A program made the position numbers and the translations under genes. The notes below the pieces were generated by a model. The model was not told the origin of the DNA, searched no databases, and saw only the letters and a program-made list of their open reading frames with translations. DNA of 64,000 nt from Terriglobia bacterium (GTDB lineage: Bacteria > Acidobacteriota > Terriglobia > Bryobacterales > UBA6623). The stretch lies in contig VXRL01000031.1 of the NCBI GenBank assembly GCA_009838515.1, forward strand, positions 36,763 through 100,762, read 5' to 3'. Positions 26,492-34,892 of this stretch are shown here, piece after piece. Position 1 is the first letter of the stretch; each line of letters opens with the position of its first letter.

Positions 26492-27181
26492 ATGAACCGT
26501 CGTCGCTTCATGAGCGCTGCGGCTGCAGCCGCCGCTGGTCCGGGCATGCAGGCCGCGTCCGGAGACAGGATTCTGCTGCCCACGGACACGCCGGACGAGC
26601 TTGGCTTCAGGATCATGTGGTACAACCCCGGCCGGCCGATTGACAAGAGCACGTATCGCCTCGAGGTCGACGGGCTGGTCGAGAAGCCGCAGCGCTTCGA
26701 CTTGGCCAGGCTCCGCTCCTACCCCAGGGTCGAGCAATCCACGCGCCTGAAGTGCGTGCAGTGTTGGTCTGCCCGCACAACGTGGGGCGGGTTCCGCTTC
26801 GACGAACTCGTGGAGGATGTCAAGCCGCTTGCCCGGGCGAAGTCTGTCCGCATCGACTGCGCGGACAAGTGGTACGAGTACATGTCGCTCGAGGAGATGG
26901 TGGAGCCCGGCGTGATGATGTGCTTAGAGATGGCCGGCCAGCCGCTGACCGACCAGCACGGCGCGCCATTGCGTCTGCTGGCGCCGTCGAAGTACGGATA
27001 CAAGTCGGCCAAGCTGGTGACCAAGATCACGTTCGTAGAGAAGGGCGGCGGATCGATGGCATGCGACATCGGGCCGTACTACTCCCCCTCGGGCGAGATC
27101 CTGCCCGGCTACGACCATCCGCTGGACTTGGGCCCGAACCTGCGCAAGAAGATCCCAGGCGGGGAGATCGTCGCCTACTGA
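26492..27181 (+). CDS. Tat-exported sulfite-oxidase/MsrP-like molybdopterin oxidoreductase
   Basis: 229 residues. The start MNRRRFMSAAAAAAA is a twin-arginine export signal. The Oxidored_molyb domain follows, with Cys88 of LKCVQCWSARTTWGGF as the expected molybdenum ligand (aligned to the cysteine of the MsrP motif C-V-E-A-W-S). A second cysteine, C91, lies three residues later. The C-terminal part of MsrP/YedY is recognisable (LRLLAPSKYGYKSAKLV). Family members reduce oxidised methionines in periplasmic proteins or oxidise small substrates. No MsrQ-type heme membrane subunit is next to it; instead the following gene overlaps by one base. Confidence 0.88.
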   Translation: MNRRRFMSAAAAAAAGPGMQAASGDRILLPTDTPDELGFRIMWYNPGRPIDKSTYRLEVDGLVEKPQRFDLARLRSYPRVEQSTRLKCVQCWSARTTWGGFRFDELVEDVKPLARAKSVRIDCADKWYEYMSLEEMVEPGVMMCLEMAGQPLTDQHGAPLRLLAPSKYGYKSAKLVTKITFVEKGGGSMACDIGPYYSPSGEILPGYDHPLDLGPNLRKKIPGGEIVAY

Positions 27182-28338
27182 TGCTGCGGCTGGCTAAGCG
27201 CGACTTTCTCAAACTCGCCGGACTGGCGATCGCCGAGAAGCTCGTGCCCCCGTGGGCTTGGGCCCGTCCGGCGGAACCGGCCGAATCGGATCGCAAAGTC
27301 ATCATCGTAACTTTCGGGGGAGGCTGCCGCTATCAGGAGACCTTCGCGCGGGAGGGGCTGCGCAACATACCGAGACTAGTCGGGCTCAAGGACGACGGGC
27401 GGTTCTTCCGAAATTGCGCCAACGACGGCGTGCTGTCCCACTACAATTCCACTTCCAGCATCGTCACCGGAAACTGGCAGCGGGTAGATGACTTTGGATT
27501 CGGATGGGCCAGAAGCCCCACCATCTTCGAGTACTTCCGCAAGGCCACGGGCGCGCGCCCGACCGATGCCTGGGCGGTTTGCACGAACAAGAGTTTTGCC
27601 ACGATGGGCGCGACGAAAGTGCGCGGCTACGGCGAAGGCCATGGCGCGAACGTGGTGTTGCCCAAGCAACTGCTGCTTGAAGCCGTCGACGAGGTCATCA
27701 AGCGCGACCTCGATCAAGGCGTCGCGGACAGGGAGAACGTGCTGCGCCAGCTGGAGGGCATCCTCAACGCCGGCTACGAGGGAATCGGCTGGACGATCTT
27801 CCGCGGCGGCCGGCAGCTGGACCGGCAGGTCAGGCAGACGCTCAAGCGCGGCTTGGTGGAATACATCTACGGCCCCGAAGCGCCCAATTCAGGGGACGAA
27901 TTGACTTTCTTCGTTGCAAGAGAGGTCATGCGGGAGTTTGCGCCGCGCCTGATGCTGGTGAACTTCTGGGACATGGATGTGGCGCACTGGGGAGCGTATT
28001 CGCTCTACTTGCAGGCAATCACCAAGACTGACCGCTTGTGCGGCATGCTCTGGGACGAAGTGCAGGCCAACCCTGCCTATCGCGACAAGACCACGCTCTT
28101 GATCCTGCCGGAGCTGGGTCGCGACGGTGACCAAGACACGGCCAACGGCTTCTTGAATCACCGCAGCGGGGATCCGTCGTGCCGGGATGTTTGGATGCTG
28201 GCGCTCGGAGCTGGTCTGGACCGTGGCGAGACCGACCGCCGCATCGCGCACGTGGATCTAGCGCCGACCGTGCTGGGGATGCTTGGCGTTGCGCCCGGCG
28301 AGATGCAGGGCAGCCCGATCCCCGAAATACTGGTCTGA
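27181..28338 (+). CDS. Alkaline-phosphatase-superfamily protein (sulfatase/DUF1501-like), exported
   Basis: 385 residues starting in the previous stop codon (TGATG). The N-terminus LAKRDFLKLAGLAIAEKL looks like a Tat-type signal with KR for RR. The core resembles the alkaline phosphatase superfamily: VIIVTFGGGCRYQETF, SHYNSTSSIVTGNW at the usual nucleophile position, LILPELGRDGD, and near the end AHVDLAPTVLGMLGV, a common sulfatase-like ending. There is no C-x-P-x-R formylglycine motif, so it is not a classical sulfatase; Ser/Thr of STSS may be the nucleophile. Coupling to a molybdoenzyme is odd and its substrate is unknown. Confidence 0.75.
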   Translation: MLRLAKRDFLKLAGLAIAEKLVPPWAWARPAEPAESDRKVIIVTFGGGCRYQETFAREGLRNIPRLVGLKDDGRFFRNCANDGVLSHYNSTSSIVTGNWQRVDDFGFGWARSPTIFEYFRKATGARPTDAWAVCTNKSFATMGATKVRGYGEGHGANVVLPKQLLLEAVDEVIKRDLDQGVADRENVLRQLEGILNAGYEGIGWTIFRGGRQLDRQVRQTLKRGLVEYIYGPEAPNSGDELTFFVAREVMREFAPRLMLVNFWDMDVAHWGAYSLYLQAITKTDRLCGMLWDEVQANPAYRDKTTLLILPELGRDGDQDTANGFLNHRSGDPSCRDVWMLALGAGLDRGETDRRIAHVDLAPTVLGMLGVAPGEMQGSPIPEILV

Positions 28339-28415
28339 AGCTTGTCGCCAAGTCTGCGCTGTCCGGCCTCGCCGTATCGCTTCAGCGATGAATTGGACTC
28401 TCTCGCCCCAGAGCC

Positions 28416-28949
28416 TCAACTGGGTTCGGGATCGACTCCGAGGCCATCCGCAACGCGGTTGATGTAGTTGAAGAACGAGACGACCTGGACGGCATCGTGT
28501 ATAGCTCGGTCGTCCCATCCAGCTGCGCGCAATCCGTCAATGTCGGCGGCGCCCACCGATTCAGGGACACGAGTCAGCTTCTCGCCGAATTCCAGCAGCG
28601 CAGAGGTGGAACTGTCGAGCCCAGCAGTCCGCCAGTTATTCCGGACACTATCTGCGACTTCATGATCGACCTCTGCCCGGAGGTCGTGCCAATGCGAGTC
28701 CACTCAATAGTGGCACTCGTTCGCCTTGGAAACAGTCACAGCCAGCATTTCCCGCTGGCCTCTGGAAAGAGGCGACGGTCCGTGCATGATATGGGAGTAG
28801 AGGTTCATCGATGCGGAAAGCACGCCCGGGTTAGGGCTCATGATCCGCACGATGTTCCAGATCTTGCCCGCCCGTCGCAGGGCTGCTCGATACTGGTCAA
28901 GGAGTGCCGCCTCCGCGACTTCCGGGGCGATAGTCTTGATGTAGGCCAT
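28416..28949 (-). CDS. AhpD/peroxidase-related protein, candidate selenoprotein (in-frame TGA at 28706-28704)
   Basis: The frame from ATG 28949 gives 81 residues ending in SKANECHY. TGA at codon 82 follows, and the same frame continues for 95 residues to a second stop. Joined, the 177 residues match the peroxidase-related (carboxymuconolactone decarboxylase-like) family from end to end: MAYIKTI, WNIVRIMSPNP, HGPSPLSRGQREMLAV, then SHWHDLR and VSFFNYINRVADGLGV. TGA falls exactly on the second cysteine of the family CxxC site (ECHYC), giving CHYU if read as selenocysteine. A SECIS-like hairpin sits at the expected distance. Neighbouring genes use TGA as a normal stop. A nonsense mutation or base error is the alternative. 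Confidence 0.75.
28656..28700 (-). promoter_or_regulatory. SECIS-like stem-loop downstream of the TGA
   Basis: In the minus-strand mRNA, GACCTC and GAGGTC (28685-28680 and 28673-28668) form a perfect 6-bp stem around a G-containing loop CGGGCA. The loop begins 24 bases after the TGA, within the range known for bacterial SECIS elements. Lower helices can extend it: CAT with ATG, and GACT with AGTC at 28700-28697 and 28659-28656. Bacterial SelB recognises such a hairpin inside the coding region. Confidence 0.6.
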
Positions 28950-28955
28950 TTACGT

Positions 28956-28985
28956 AGTATCCGCCCGGAATTCATTGAACTGCAA
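28956..28985 (-). promoter_or_regulatory. Possible promoter of the candidate selenoprotein gene
   Basis: Leftward, TTGCAG at 28985-28980 and GATACT at 28961-28956 are separated by 18 bases. The -10 box ends only six bases before the ATG at 28949, so transcription from it would give a nearly leaderless mRNA. No Shine-Dalgarno is evident. Weak evidence, from sequence only. Confidence 0.35.
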
Positions 28986-29055
28986 TAGCTTGCGGAAATC
29001 GATCTAGGGTCCGAATCGCGGAATTACCATGTAACTGAGTGCCCGCGTTCGGACC

Positions 29056-29670
29056 ATGAGCTACCCTGTCTCAATGGATCTTCTACTGGCAGTGTTAACG
29101 ATCTTGGCGATCATCATCGGCCCAATCGTGGCTCTGCGGCTTCAGGAACGTAGGGACAGGAGCCGAGACAAGCAGAATCGAAAGCTGGTCATATTCAAGG
29201 ACCTGATGGCCACACGAGCGTCAAGATCAAGTGTCCGTCACGTTGACGCTCTGAACGCGATCGAAATTGAATTCTCCGCTGGCGTGAAGGCAGACAAGAG
29301 TGTGCTGGAAGCTTCCCGGCTCTACCTAGATCACTTGATGGACCCTACTTCGGTCGTCGACGAGACATGGCACGAGAAAGCGCATGGCCTATTGATCGAT
29401 CTTCTATACGCGATGTCCCGAGCACTCGAGTACGATTTCGACAGGGTAGACCTGAAGAAAGTCTACTCGCCGAAAGGGCACTTTGAGGCTGAGGTGGATC
29501 AGTATCTCTTACGCAAATACTTTGTTGAAATAATGGAAGGCAAGCGCGATATCCCCGTCGGGACCGCCACGGGGGGAGCACCGCTGAAAGTCAAGTTGGA
29601 AGAAGGGGCAGACGCCAGTCCTGCCATGCCTGCACTGGGAGGACTCCTCGGGGATTTACCAAAGCGCTAG
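29056..29670 (+). CDS. Hypothetical membrane-anchored protein (DUF6680-like)
   Basis: 204 residues. One N-terminal membrane helix (LLLAVLTILAIIIGPIVAL, about 9-27) is followed by a basic cytoplasmic stretch and a helical domain with IFKDLMATRASRSSVRHVDALNAIEIEF. This pattern (helix, then an ATR motif and a helical DALN region) resembles DUF6680-type proteins, but I hold that loosely. The last 40 residues look disordered. Codon use is less GC-biased than the neighbours, hinting at acquisition. Divergent from the candidate selenoprotein gene. Function unknown. Confidence 0.65.
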   Translation: MSYPVSMDLLLAVLTILAIIIGPIVALRLQERRDRSRDKQNRKLVIFKDLMATRASRSSVRHVDALNAIEIEFSAGVKADKSVLEASRLYLDHLMDPTSVVDETWHEKAHGLLIDLLYAMSRALEYDFDRVDLKKVYSPKGHFEAEVDQYLLRKYFVEIMEGKRDIPVGTATGGAPLKVKLEEGADASPAMPALGGLLGDLPKR

Positions 29671-29701
29671 GAGCATTGCCCAAATTGGTGCGCGCCTTCC
29701 T

Positions 29702-29941
29702 CTAGTTCAGCCCGATCGCTGCCAGCGCATCCGCGAGAGACTTGCCGGAGTCCACGAGCGCCTTGACTGCTTGTCGAAGCTCCCGCACGTCCGAGCCGTG
29801 CAGCCGCTCGAAACTGAGCGCGACCGGCTGCTCGAACTCCAGGGTCATTTCCTCGGCAATGAACGCTCTGAGAGGTGCGACCGCGCTGGATGTGAACCGC
29901 CTCCATGACTGTCGTTCGGCCGCCCAGTCGCCTGCCGCCTG
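29702..29941 (-). pseudogene. Possible C-terminal remnant of a phage portal protein
   Basis: An open stretch of about 79 codons between two TAG stops, with no credible start. Its translation includes WRRFTSSAVAPLRAFIAEEM, then PVALSFERLHGSDVRELRQ and KALVDSGKSLADALAAIGLN. The order (aromatic/Thr helix, polar strand, D-x-R helix, L-V-D-S-G, then an A-x-x-x-x-G-L ending) resembles the C-terminus of HK97-type portal proteins. The rest of 29671-30144 holds nothing I can name. The family match is by eye and uncertain. Confidence 0.35.
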
Positions 29942-30144
29942 CTAGATCCCGGTGGCTAGGTCGAAGGCCCATTGGCAGGCCTTAGAAGCCGGCGCGGAGC
30001 CAACGCGGATCCGTCCGAGTTGGATGTGCTCTTTACAGGTCGCTGGAGTAAATTCGATAGGTCCCACTGCTCCAGATTGCTGAGCACGTCTCGTCCCTCC
30101 CACGCTCTCGATGTGGCCGAGCGCGATCTCGAACAGAGGCCTGG

Positions 30145-31797
30145 CTATTGCCGGGTGCCACTGTAATGTTCGAGCCACTGCACGGAATTGCGATGCAATT
30201 CCACTCCAGGCACGTCATTCTCAAGTGCCGGTCCGGGTGTGCTGCGACCATCTTTGACGGTCTTGTCCAATAGCGCTGCCAGCCTAGCGGCGACTTCAGG
30301 ACGGTCGCTGGCCAGGTTCTTGGTCTCGCGCACGTCGGTATCGAGATCGAACAACTGTACGAACGGAGCCTTGCGCAGGTCCGCAGCAGCAGGAGTTGAC
30401 CCGAACGAGCGCATGGCGTCTCCCCACGCCTGTTCGGGGATCGGCAGCGTGCCCCACATGCCCCGCGACCCGCTTCCCGGTGTGAGGGCGAGCTTCCATT
30501 GCCGGTGGCGAATCGCGAAAGCCAGCGGAGATTGCATGACCAAGCTCGTTCTTGGACCGGACGAACTCGGCGAAGTGAGAAGCGGCAGGATACTAATCGA
30601 GTCAGGGGCTTCGCCGGGCGCGAGTTCGACGCTTGCGATCTCGGCAACAGTCGCCGCCATGTCATTCAGACCGACCAGCCCGTGGCACTTCGAACCCGGT
30701 TCGACCCTGCCGGGCCAGCGGACAAGGAAGGGAACCCGCAGCCCGCCCTCGTACAGGGTGAATTTGTATCCCCGATAGATGCCGCTGGGGTAATGGCCGA
30801 GGGGCTCGAGCTTTCGGATCAAGTTCGGGGTTGCCTTGCGCACATTGCCGGCGTAAGGCGCAGCGCCGTGGTCGGAGGTGGCGACGACCAGCGTGTTGTC
30901 GGCCAGCCCGTGCTTGTCTAGCGCGGCGAGCACGCGCCCGAGCGTCGCGTCGGTCTCTTCGACGAAGTCCCCGTACAGCCCCAGCTTGCTGGTGCCCTCG
31001 AATGCGGGACTCGGGCTCGTGGGCGTGTGCGGTGATGTCAGAGCCACGTACAGGAAGAACGGCTTGCCGTTGCGGGCTGGTTCGGCGTTGCGATCCAAGA
31101 ACGTCTCCGCCTCGGTAGCGAACGTGTCCAAGACTTTGTAGTCCTCGAAGTCTTTGGCAGCCGGTCCCACGCGATTGAACGCGCTCCATCCCTTTTGGGC
31201 GGTAACGTCGCCCTGGAAATGACCGTTGCGAACGAAGACGTACGGGTACATGTCGAGCGAGCCCGGGAGGATGAAGGAGTAGTCGAAGCCAAAGTCATTT
31301 GGACCGACTTTCAGGGGACGCTCGTAGTCGACGTTGTCCACGCCTTGGTTCCTGCCGTCCTTGGTATGCATCAACGTGCCGAGATGCCATTTGCCCACAT
31401 AGCCGGTCCGGTAGCCGGCTCGCTTTAGCGTCGTTCCGAGCGTGAACGCGCCAGCGGGGAGCTGGGGATTGAGAAATCCCCACGGGCCGCTCTGGGACGG
31501 CTTGGCGAAGCGCCACGCGTAGCGGCCCGTCATGATGGCGATGCGGGACGGCACGCACACGGACGCGACGGAGTGGGCGTCGGTGAACATCATCCCGTCC
31601 CGGGCCAGCGAATCGAACGCCGGCGTGCTGGTCTGGCAGCGGTCGCCGCCGTAGCAGGCAACGTCGCCGATGCCCAGATCGTCTGCCATCACGTAGACGA
31701 TATTGGGATTCTTGGCAGCTGCCTCCGACGATCCGAGGGCGACAAGCGCGCACGAGACGGCAGTGCTGCAGAGGCTGGCGGATCGGAACAGGCTCAT
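30145..31797 (-). CDS. Sulfatase (arylsulfatase-type), exported
   Basis: 550 residues from the ATG at 31797, which gives a signal peptide; an upstream in-frame ATG at 31884 would overlap the preceding gene. Metal-binding ADDLG is at residues 38-42 and the formylglycine motif is Cys81 in CVPSRIAIMTGRYAWR. Later motifs are GKWHLGT, VVATSDHGAAPY and LRVPFLVRWPG. The cysteine must be converted to formylglycine by an FGE or anSME not seen here. It ends the three-gene leftward unit with the PVC cytochrome and RidA fusion, suggesting desulfation of the same substrate class. Confidence 0.92.
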   Translation of the reverse strand: MSLFRSASLCSTAVSCALVALGSSEAAAKNPNIVYVMADDLGIGDVACYGGDRCQTSTPAFDSLARDGMMFTDAHSVASVCVPSRIAIMTGRYAWRFAKPSQSGPWGFLNPQLPAGAFTLGTTLKRAGYRTGYVGKWHLGTLMHTKDGRNQGVDNVDYERPLKVGPNDFGFDYSFILPGSLDMYPYVFVRNGHFQGDVTAQKGWSAFNRVGPAAKDFEDYKVLDTFATEAETFLDRNAEPARNGKPFFLYVALTSPHTPTSPSPAFEGTSKLGLYGDFVEETDATLGRVLAALDKHGLADNTLVVATSDHGAAPYAGNVRKATPNLIRKLEPLGHYPSGIYRGYKFTLYEGGLRVPFLVRWPGRVEPGSKCHGLVGLNDMAATVAEIASVELAPGEAPDSISILPLLTSPSSSGPRTSLVMQSPLAFAIRHRQWKLALTPGSGSRGMWGTLPIPEQAWGDAMRSFGSTPAAADLRKAPFVQLFDLDTDVRETKNLASDRPEVAARLAALLDKTVKDGRSTPGPALENDVPGVELHRNSVQWLEHYSGTRQ

Positions 31798-31880
31798 GGG
31801 GAGGTCGGCAACAGTATCCCACGCTCCCGCCGAGGGCCGACTCTGGGGAACCAATGCAAAGGAGCCAGGCGCAGCCTGTC

Positions 31881-34800
31881 TCACAGTCCGGCCTGCAGGA
31901 ACGAGATCACGTCCGCCATCTCCTGCTGGGTTAGAGACTCTTCGAGTCCCTCGGGCATCAAGGACACGTCCGATTCCCGGAAGTCCGCGATGTCGCTCTT
32001 GAGCACGGAGACATCCTCAAGCTCGCCACGCAGCGTGAGCGTGGCCGAAGTTTCGGAGACGAGGATCCCGTCAAGGAAGCGACCGTCCGTTGTCTCCAAG
32101 AGATTGTTGCGGTAGCGGTCTTCGATGGCATAGCTCGGATCCAAGATGCTGGTCAGCAGGTCTTCCCTGCTGCGGTTGGCAACTCCCGACAGGTCGGGGC
32201 CGATGCGCCCCCGCTGTGCTCGCGAAAGGTGGCAGCTGGCGCACTCGCGCTGGAAGACCTCACCGCCTCGCTGTGGATTTCCGCCCAGCTCGAGCACTGT
32301 CAAGTGTTCGACGATCACTCGGCCCCGGTCGCGTTCGTCCGGGGGCTCGATTCCCGCCGCGGCCTGCCGGACAGGCTCGCTCGGATGCTGGCCCAGCCGG
32401 ATGAGCGTGACCGCCGGGATTTCGGAGGGCGGAATGCGGCCCTGCCTGGCCGCTTCAACGAACGCCACGGCGTGCTCGCGCTTACGGATCAGGGCTCCCG
32501 CGATCGCGTCGCGCACTGACGGCGGCGAATTCGGCCAAGCGCTGATCAGGGTCCGGGCTGCGTCTGGATCCTCGAACGCGGCGATGGAGCGGGCGGCCTC
32601 GATGCGCAGGTCGGATTCCGGGTGTTCGAGCAGGAAGCTGCTCAGGGAGTCTGCGACATCCGCATAGCGGCCCGCCTGCAGGATGCGTGCCGCTGCCAGT
32701 CGCTCGCTGAGCGGGCTCTGAGGTGTCTGCGCCAGTTGCTTCGCCTGCCGCACGTGGGACCCGAGGTCGAAATGGCGCGCCACCCGGCTGGCGGCCGCGC
32801 GCACGCCTTCAGACGGGTCCTCCAGGAATCGGCTGATGGCCTCGCTGGCGAAGCCACTTCCGCTTGGCCCGCTGATGTGCAGCGAGAGTCCGGCACCCAG
32901 CCCGTCAAGGGCGGCGATCTTCCATCGGGCGTGGTTGAGGGGCTCGGCGCCCGCTAGCAGGCGAAGCAGGGCTTCGGTTGCTGCCGGGTTGCCTTGGGCA
33001 GCCACCACCTGCGCGGCAGATCGCAAGTAGCGGGCTCTTTCCCGGGTAGGGTCGTGGAAGAATTCAGGCTGGCGGTCGACCAGGGCGGCGAGCACGGATG
33101 CAGCCATTCCCGGCGGCGCGCTAAGCGCGGCCGCGTGAAACCAGGGATCGTCCGGGAAGCGGGAAAGTATGCCGGCCAGAGCGGCTGCCGATCCGCTTCG
33201 CTGTGGTAGGCCGCCAGCGCTGAGGGCTGCTTGGAAGGCAACCCGAGGGTTCTCGTCCCGCGTGGCCGCGAGCACACTCGCAACGAACTTGTCCGGAAAC
33301 CTCTCGGCGAGGCGCAGCGCACTCTCTCGGAGCGCCGGATGCGGATCATCTAGAGCGGAAGATAGCGTGTCCGGGTCAATCGCGTCGAGGCCGTCAAGTG
33401 TCCACAGCGCAAGCAGCCGCACGGCGGGCTGCGCATGGCTCAATGCTATTGACCGCAAGTCCGGCGCCACTGCGAGATCCTGCCGCTCGACGAGCAGGCG
33501 CTGGGCCGTGCGCCTGTGCCAGCCGTTGGGATGCTCCAGTTGCCGCGTGAGTTCGGCGCTGGACAGGGATCCAAGTCGGACCGTGCGAGCGAGCGGGCCG
33601 GGACTGTCCGGCACGATTCGATAGATCCGGCCCTTGTCGTCTCCTGCGCGGAAGTCCATCTTCAGCCTTTGCTTGACCGCCTCTGGAATGGAATCGGGAG
33701 TTTCCAAGTACTGGCGGTAGTAGTCGAGGACATAGAGGGCGCCATCCGGGGCGTTGGCGAAGTTGACGGGTCGAAACCAATTGTCGGTTGAAGCGATGAA
33801 CTCCTCTGTGGAGGGCCACCTGCTCGCGACATAGGTGGCCCCGCTTGGCGTGAGCAAGTCGCAATGCACAAGGTTGCCGTTCCCTTCGCCAACGAAGACG
33901 CTGCCTCGCAGCTTGCTCGGAAACCGGTCCCCTGTGTATACGGTGGTGCCGGACGCTGCCGTGAAGAAGCCCTCCAGCTGCTCCTCCCGGCCCGGGCGGG
34001 TCTCGGCGTACCGCCTGCGGCGGGCTTCGGTGCGCTCGATCCGCCACTGTTGCGGCCGGCTGACGGGGAATACGTTCGCGGCTGGTCGGCCGTGGTCTGA
34101 AATGTCCTGTTCGGCGCGCTCGAGGGGCAGCAGGGGGTTGCGTCTCAGGTACCCCGCCGGGATGACTGTGTGGCGCAGGTGGGTCGTGTTCTGCGCGATG
34201 AACCAATGGCCCCATTCGTTGTAGTCGTGGCCGAACTGCGCGTCTCCGGTCGATGCTTCGGCCTCTCCGCTCAGGGGGTCGAAGCGGAATTCGCGATCAC
34301 GCACGCTCACCGCCGGTAGCTCCGGACGCTTCGGGGAGGTCACCTCGCCCGGATAGCCGTAATTGGCGACGTAGAACCAGTTGTCGAGGCCAAGACGCGG
34401 ATTACTGAGGCGGCCCTCGACATTAACAAGCGCAAACCCCGTGTAGAGAGTCTCGCGGATGTCGGCTCGGTGGTCGCCGTCCGTGTCCTTGAGGTAGAGA
34501 ATGTCCGGCGCTGCGGTAGCGATCAGCCCTCCCTTCCACGGAGCTATCCCCTCGACGGCCAGCAGATTGTCGGCGAAAACGGTGTACTCGTCCACGATGC
34601 CATCGCCGTCAGTGTCTTGGAGATACTTGATGCGGCTGAGCGGAGGAGTCCCTTCCGGAGGGTCTTCGGGGTTGTCGGCTAGTTCGGCAACGTATGCCGC
34701 GCCGTTCTCGTCGAACGCTAGCTCGACCGGATCGACTACGTGCGGCTCTGCCGCGAATAGCTCGATGCGAAAGCCCTCGGCTATGCGGAAGGACGTCAAG

Positions 34801-34892
34801 GCCTGTTGGGGCGAGAGCGGACCTGCATCGCGCTGACCGCAGCTGGCTAGCATCCAGAGCGCTGCAGCTGCGAGCGATGCCCTCATCTTCAT
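31881..34892 (-). CDS. PVC-type heme-binding CxxCH protein (membrane-bound dehydrogenase-like), lipoprotein
   Basis: 1003 residues. A lipoprotein signal ends in LASCGQ (Cys18). The N-terminal domain is a beta-propeller of the Piru_Ver_Nterm type (FRIAEGFRIELFAAEP, YLQDTDGDGIVDEYTVFADNL, FDPLSGEAEASTGDAQFGHDYNEWGHWF). A HEAT-like helical middle follows (about 460-800). The C-terminal cytochrome c domain has one heme site, CASCH (884-888), and methionine LMPEGL as the likely axial ligand. These proteins occur in Planctomycetes and Acidobacteria and are thought to oxidise sugars or other organics with electron transfer to the heme. It overlaps the RidA gene by 4 bases. Confidence 0.88.
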   Translation of the reverse strand: MKMRASLAAAALWMLASCGQRDAGPLSPQQALTSFRIAEGFRIELFAAEPHVVDPVELAFDENGAAYVAELADNPEDPPEGTPPLSRIKYLQDTDGDGIVDEYTVFADNLLAVEGIAPWKGGLIATAAPDILYLKDTDGDHRADIRETLYTGFALVNVEGRLSNPRLGLDNWFYVANYGYPGEVTSPKRPELPAVSVRDREFRFDPLSGEAEASTGDAQFGHDYNEWGHWFIAQNTTHLRHTVIPAGYLRRNPLLPLERAEQDISDHGRPAANVFPVSRPQQWRIERTEARRRRYAETRPGREEQLEGFFTAASGTTVYTGDRFPSKLRGSVFVGEGNGNLVHCDLLTPSGATYVASRWPSTEEFIASTDNWFRPVNFANAPDGALYVLDYYRQYLETPDSIPEAVKQRLKMDFRAGDDKGRIYRIVPDSPGPLARTVRLGSLSSAELTRQLEHPNGWHRRTAQRLLVERQDLAVAPDLRSIALSHAQPAVRLLALWTLDGLDAIDPDTLSSALDDPHPALRESALRLAERFPDKFVASVLAATRDENPRVAFQAALSAGGLPQRSGSAAALAGILSRFPDDPWFHAAALSAPPGMAASVLAALVDRQPEFFHDPTRERARYLRSAAQVVAAQGNPAATEALLRLLAGAEPLNHARWKIAALDGLGAGLSLHISGPSGSGFASEAISRFLEDPSEGVRAAASRVARHFDLGSHVRQAKQLAQTPQSPLSERLAAARILQAGRYADVADSLSSFLLEHPESDLRIEAARSIAAFEDPDAARTLISAWPNSPPSVRDAIAGALIRKREHAVAFVEAARQGRIPPSEIPAVTLIRLGQHPSEPVRQAAAGIEPPDERDRGRVIVEHLTVLELGGNPQRGGEVFQRECASCHLSRAQRGRIGPDLSGVANRSREDLLTSILDPSYAIEDRYRNNLLETTDGRFLDGILVSETSATLTLRGELEDVSVLKSDIADFRESDVSLMPEGLEESLTQQEMADVISFLQAGL

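Noticed and set aside
28704..28706. Genetic code with TGA as a normal sense codon
   Set aside because: Clear genes in the window (ends at 1006, 2015, 8321) stop at TGA, so TGA is a stop here unless locally recoded.
29942..30178. Joining a leftward frame across TAG 29944-29942 as a read-through gene
   Set aside because: The part upstream of the TAG resembles no protein and overlaps the sulfatase; no evidence for pyrrolysine use.
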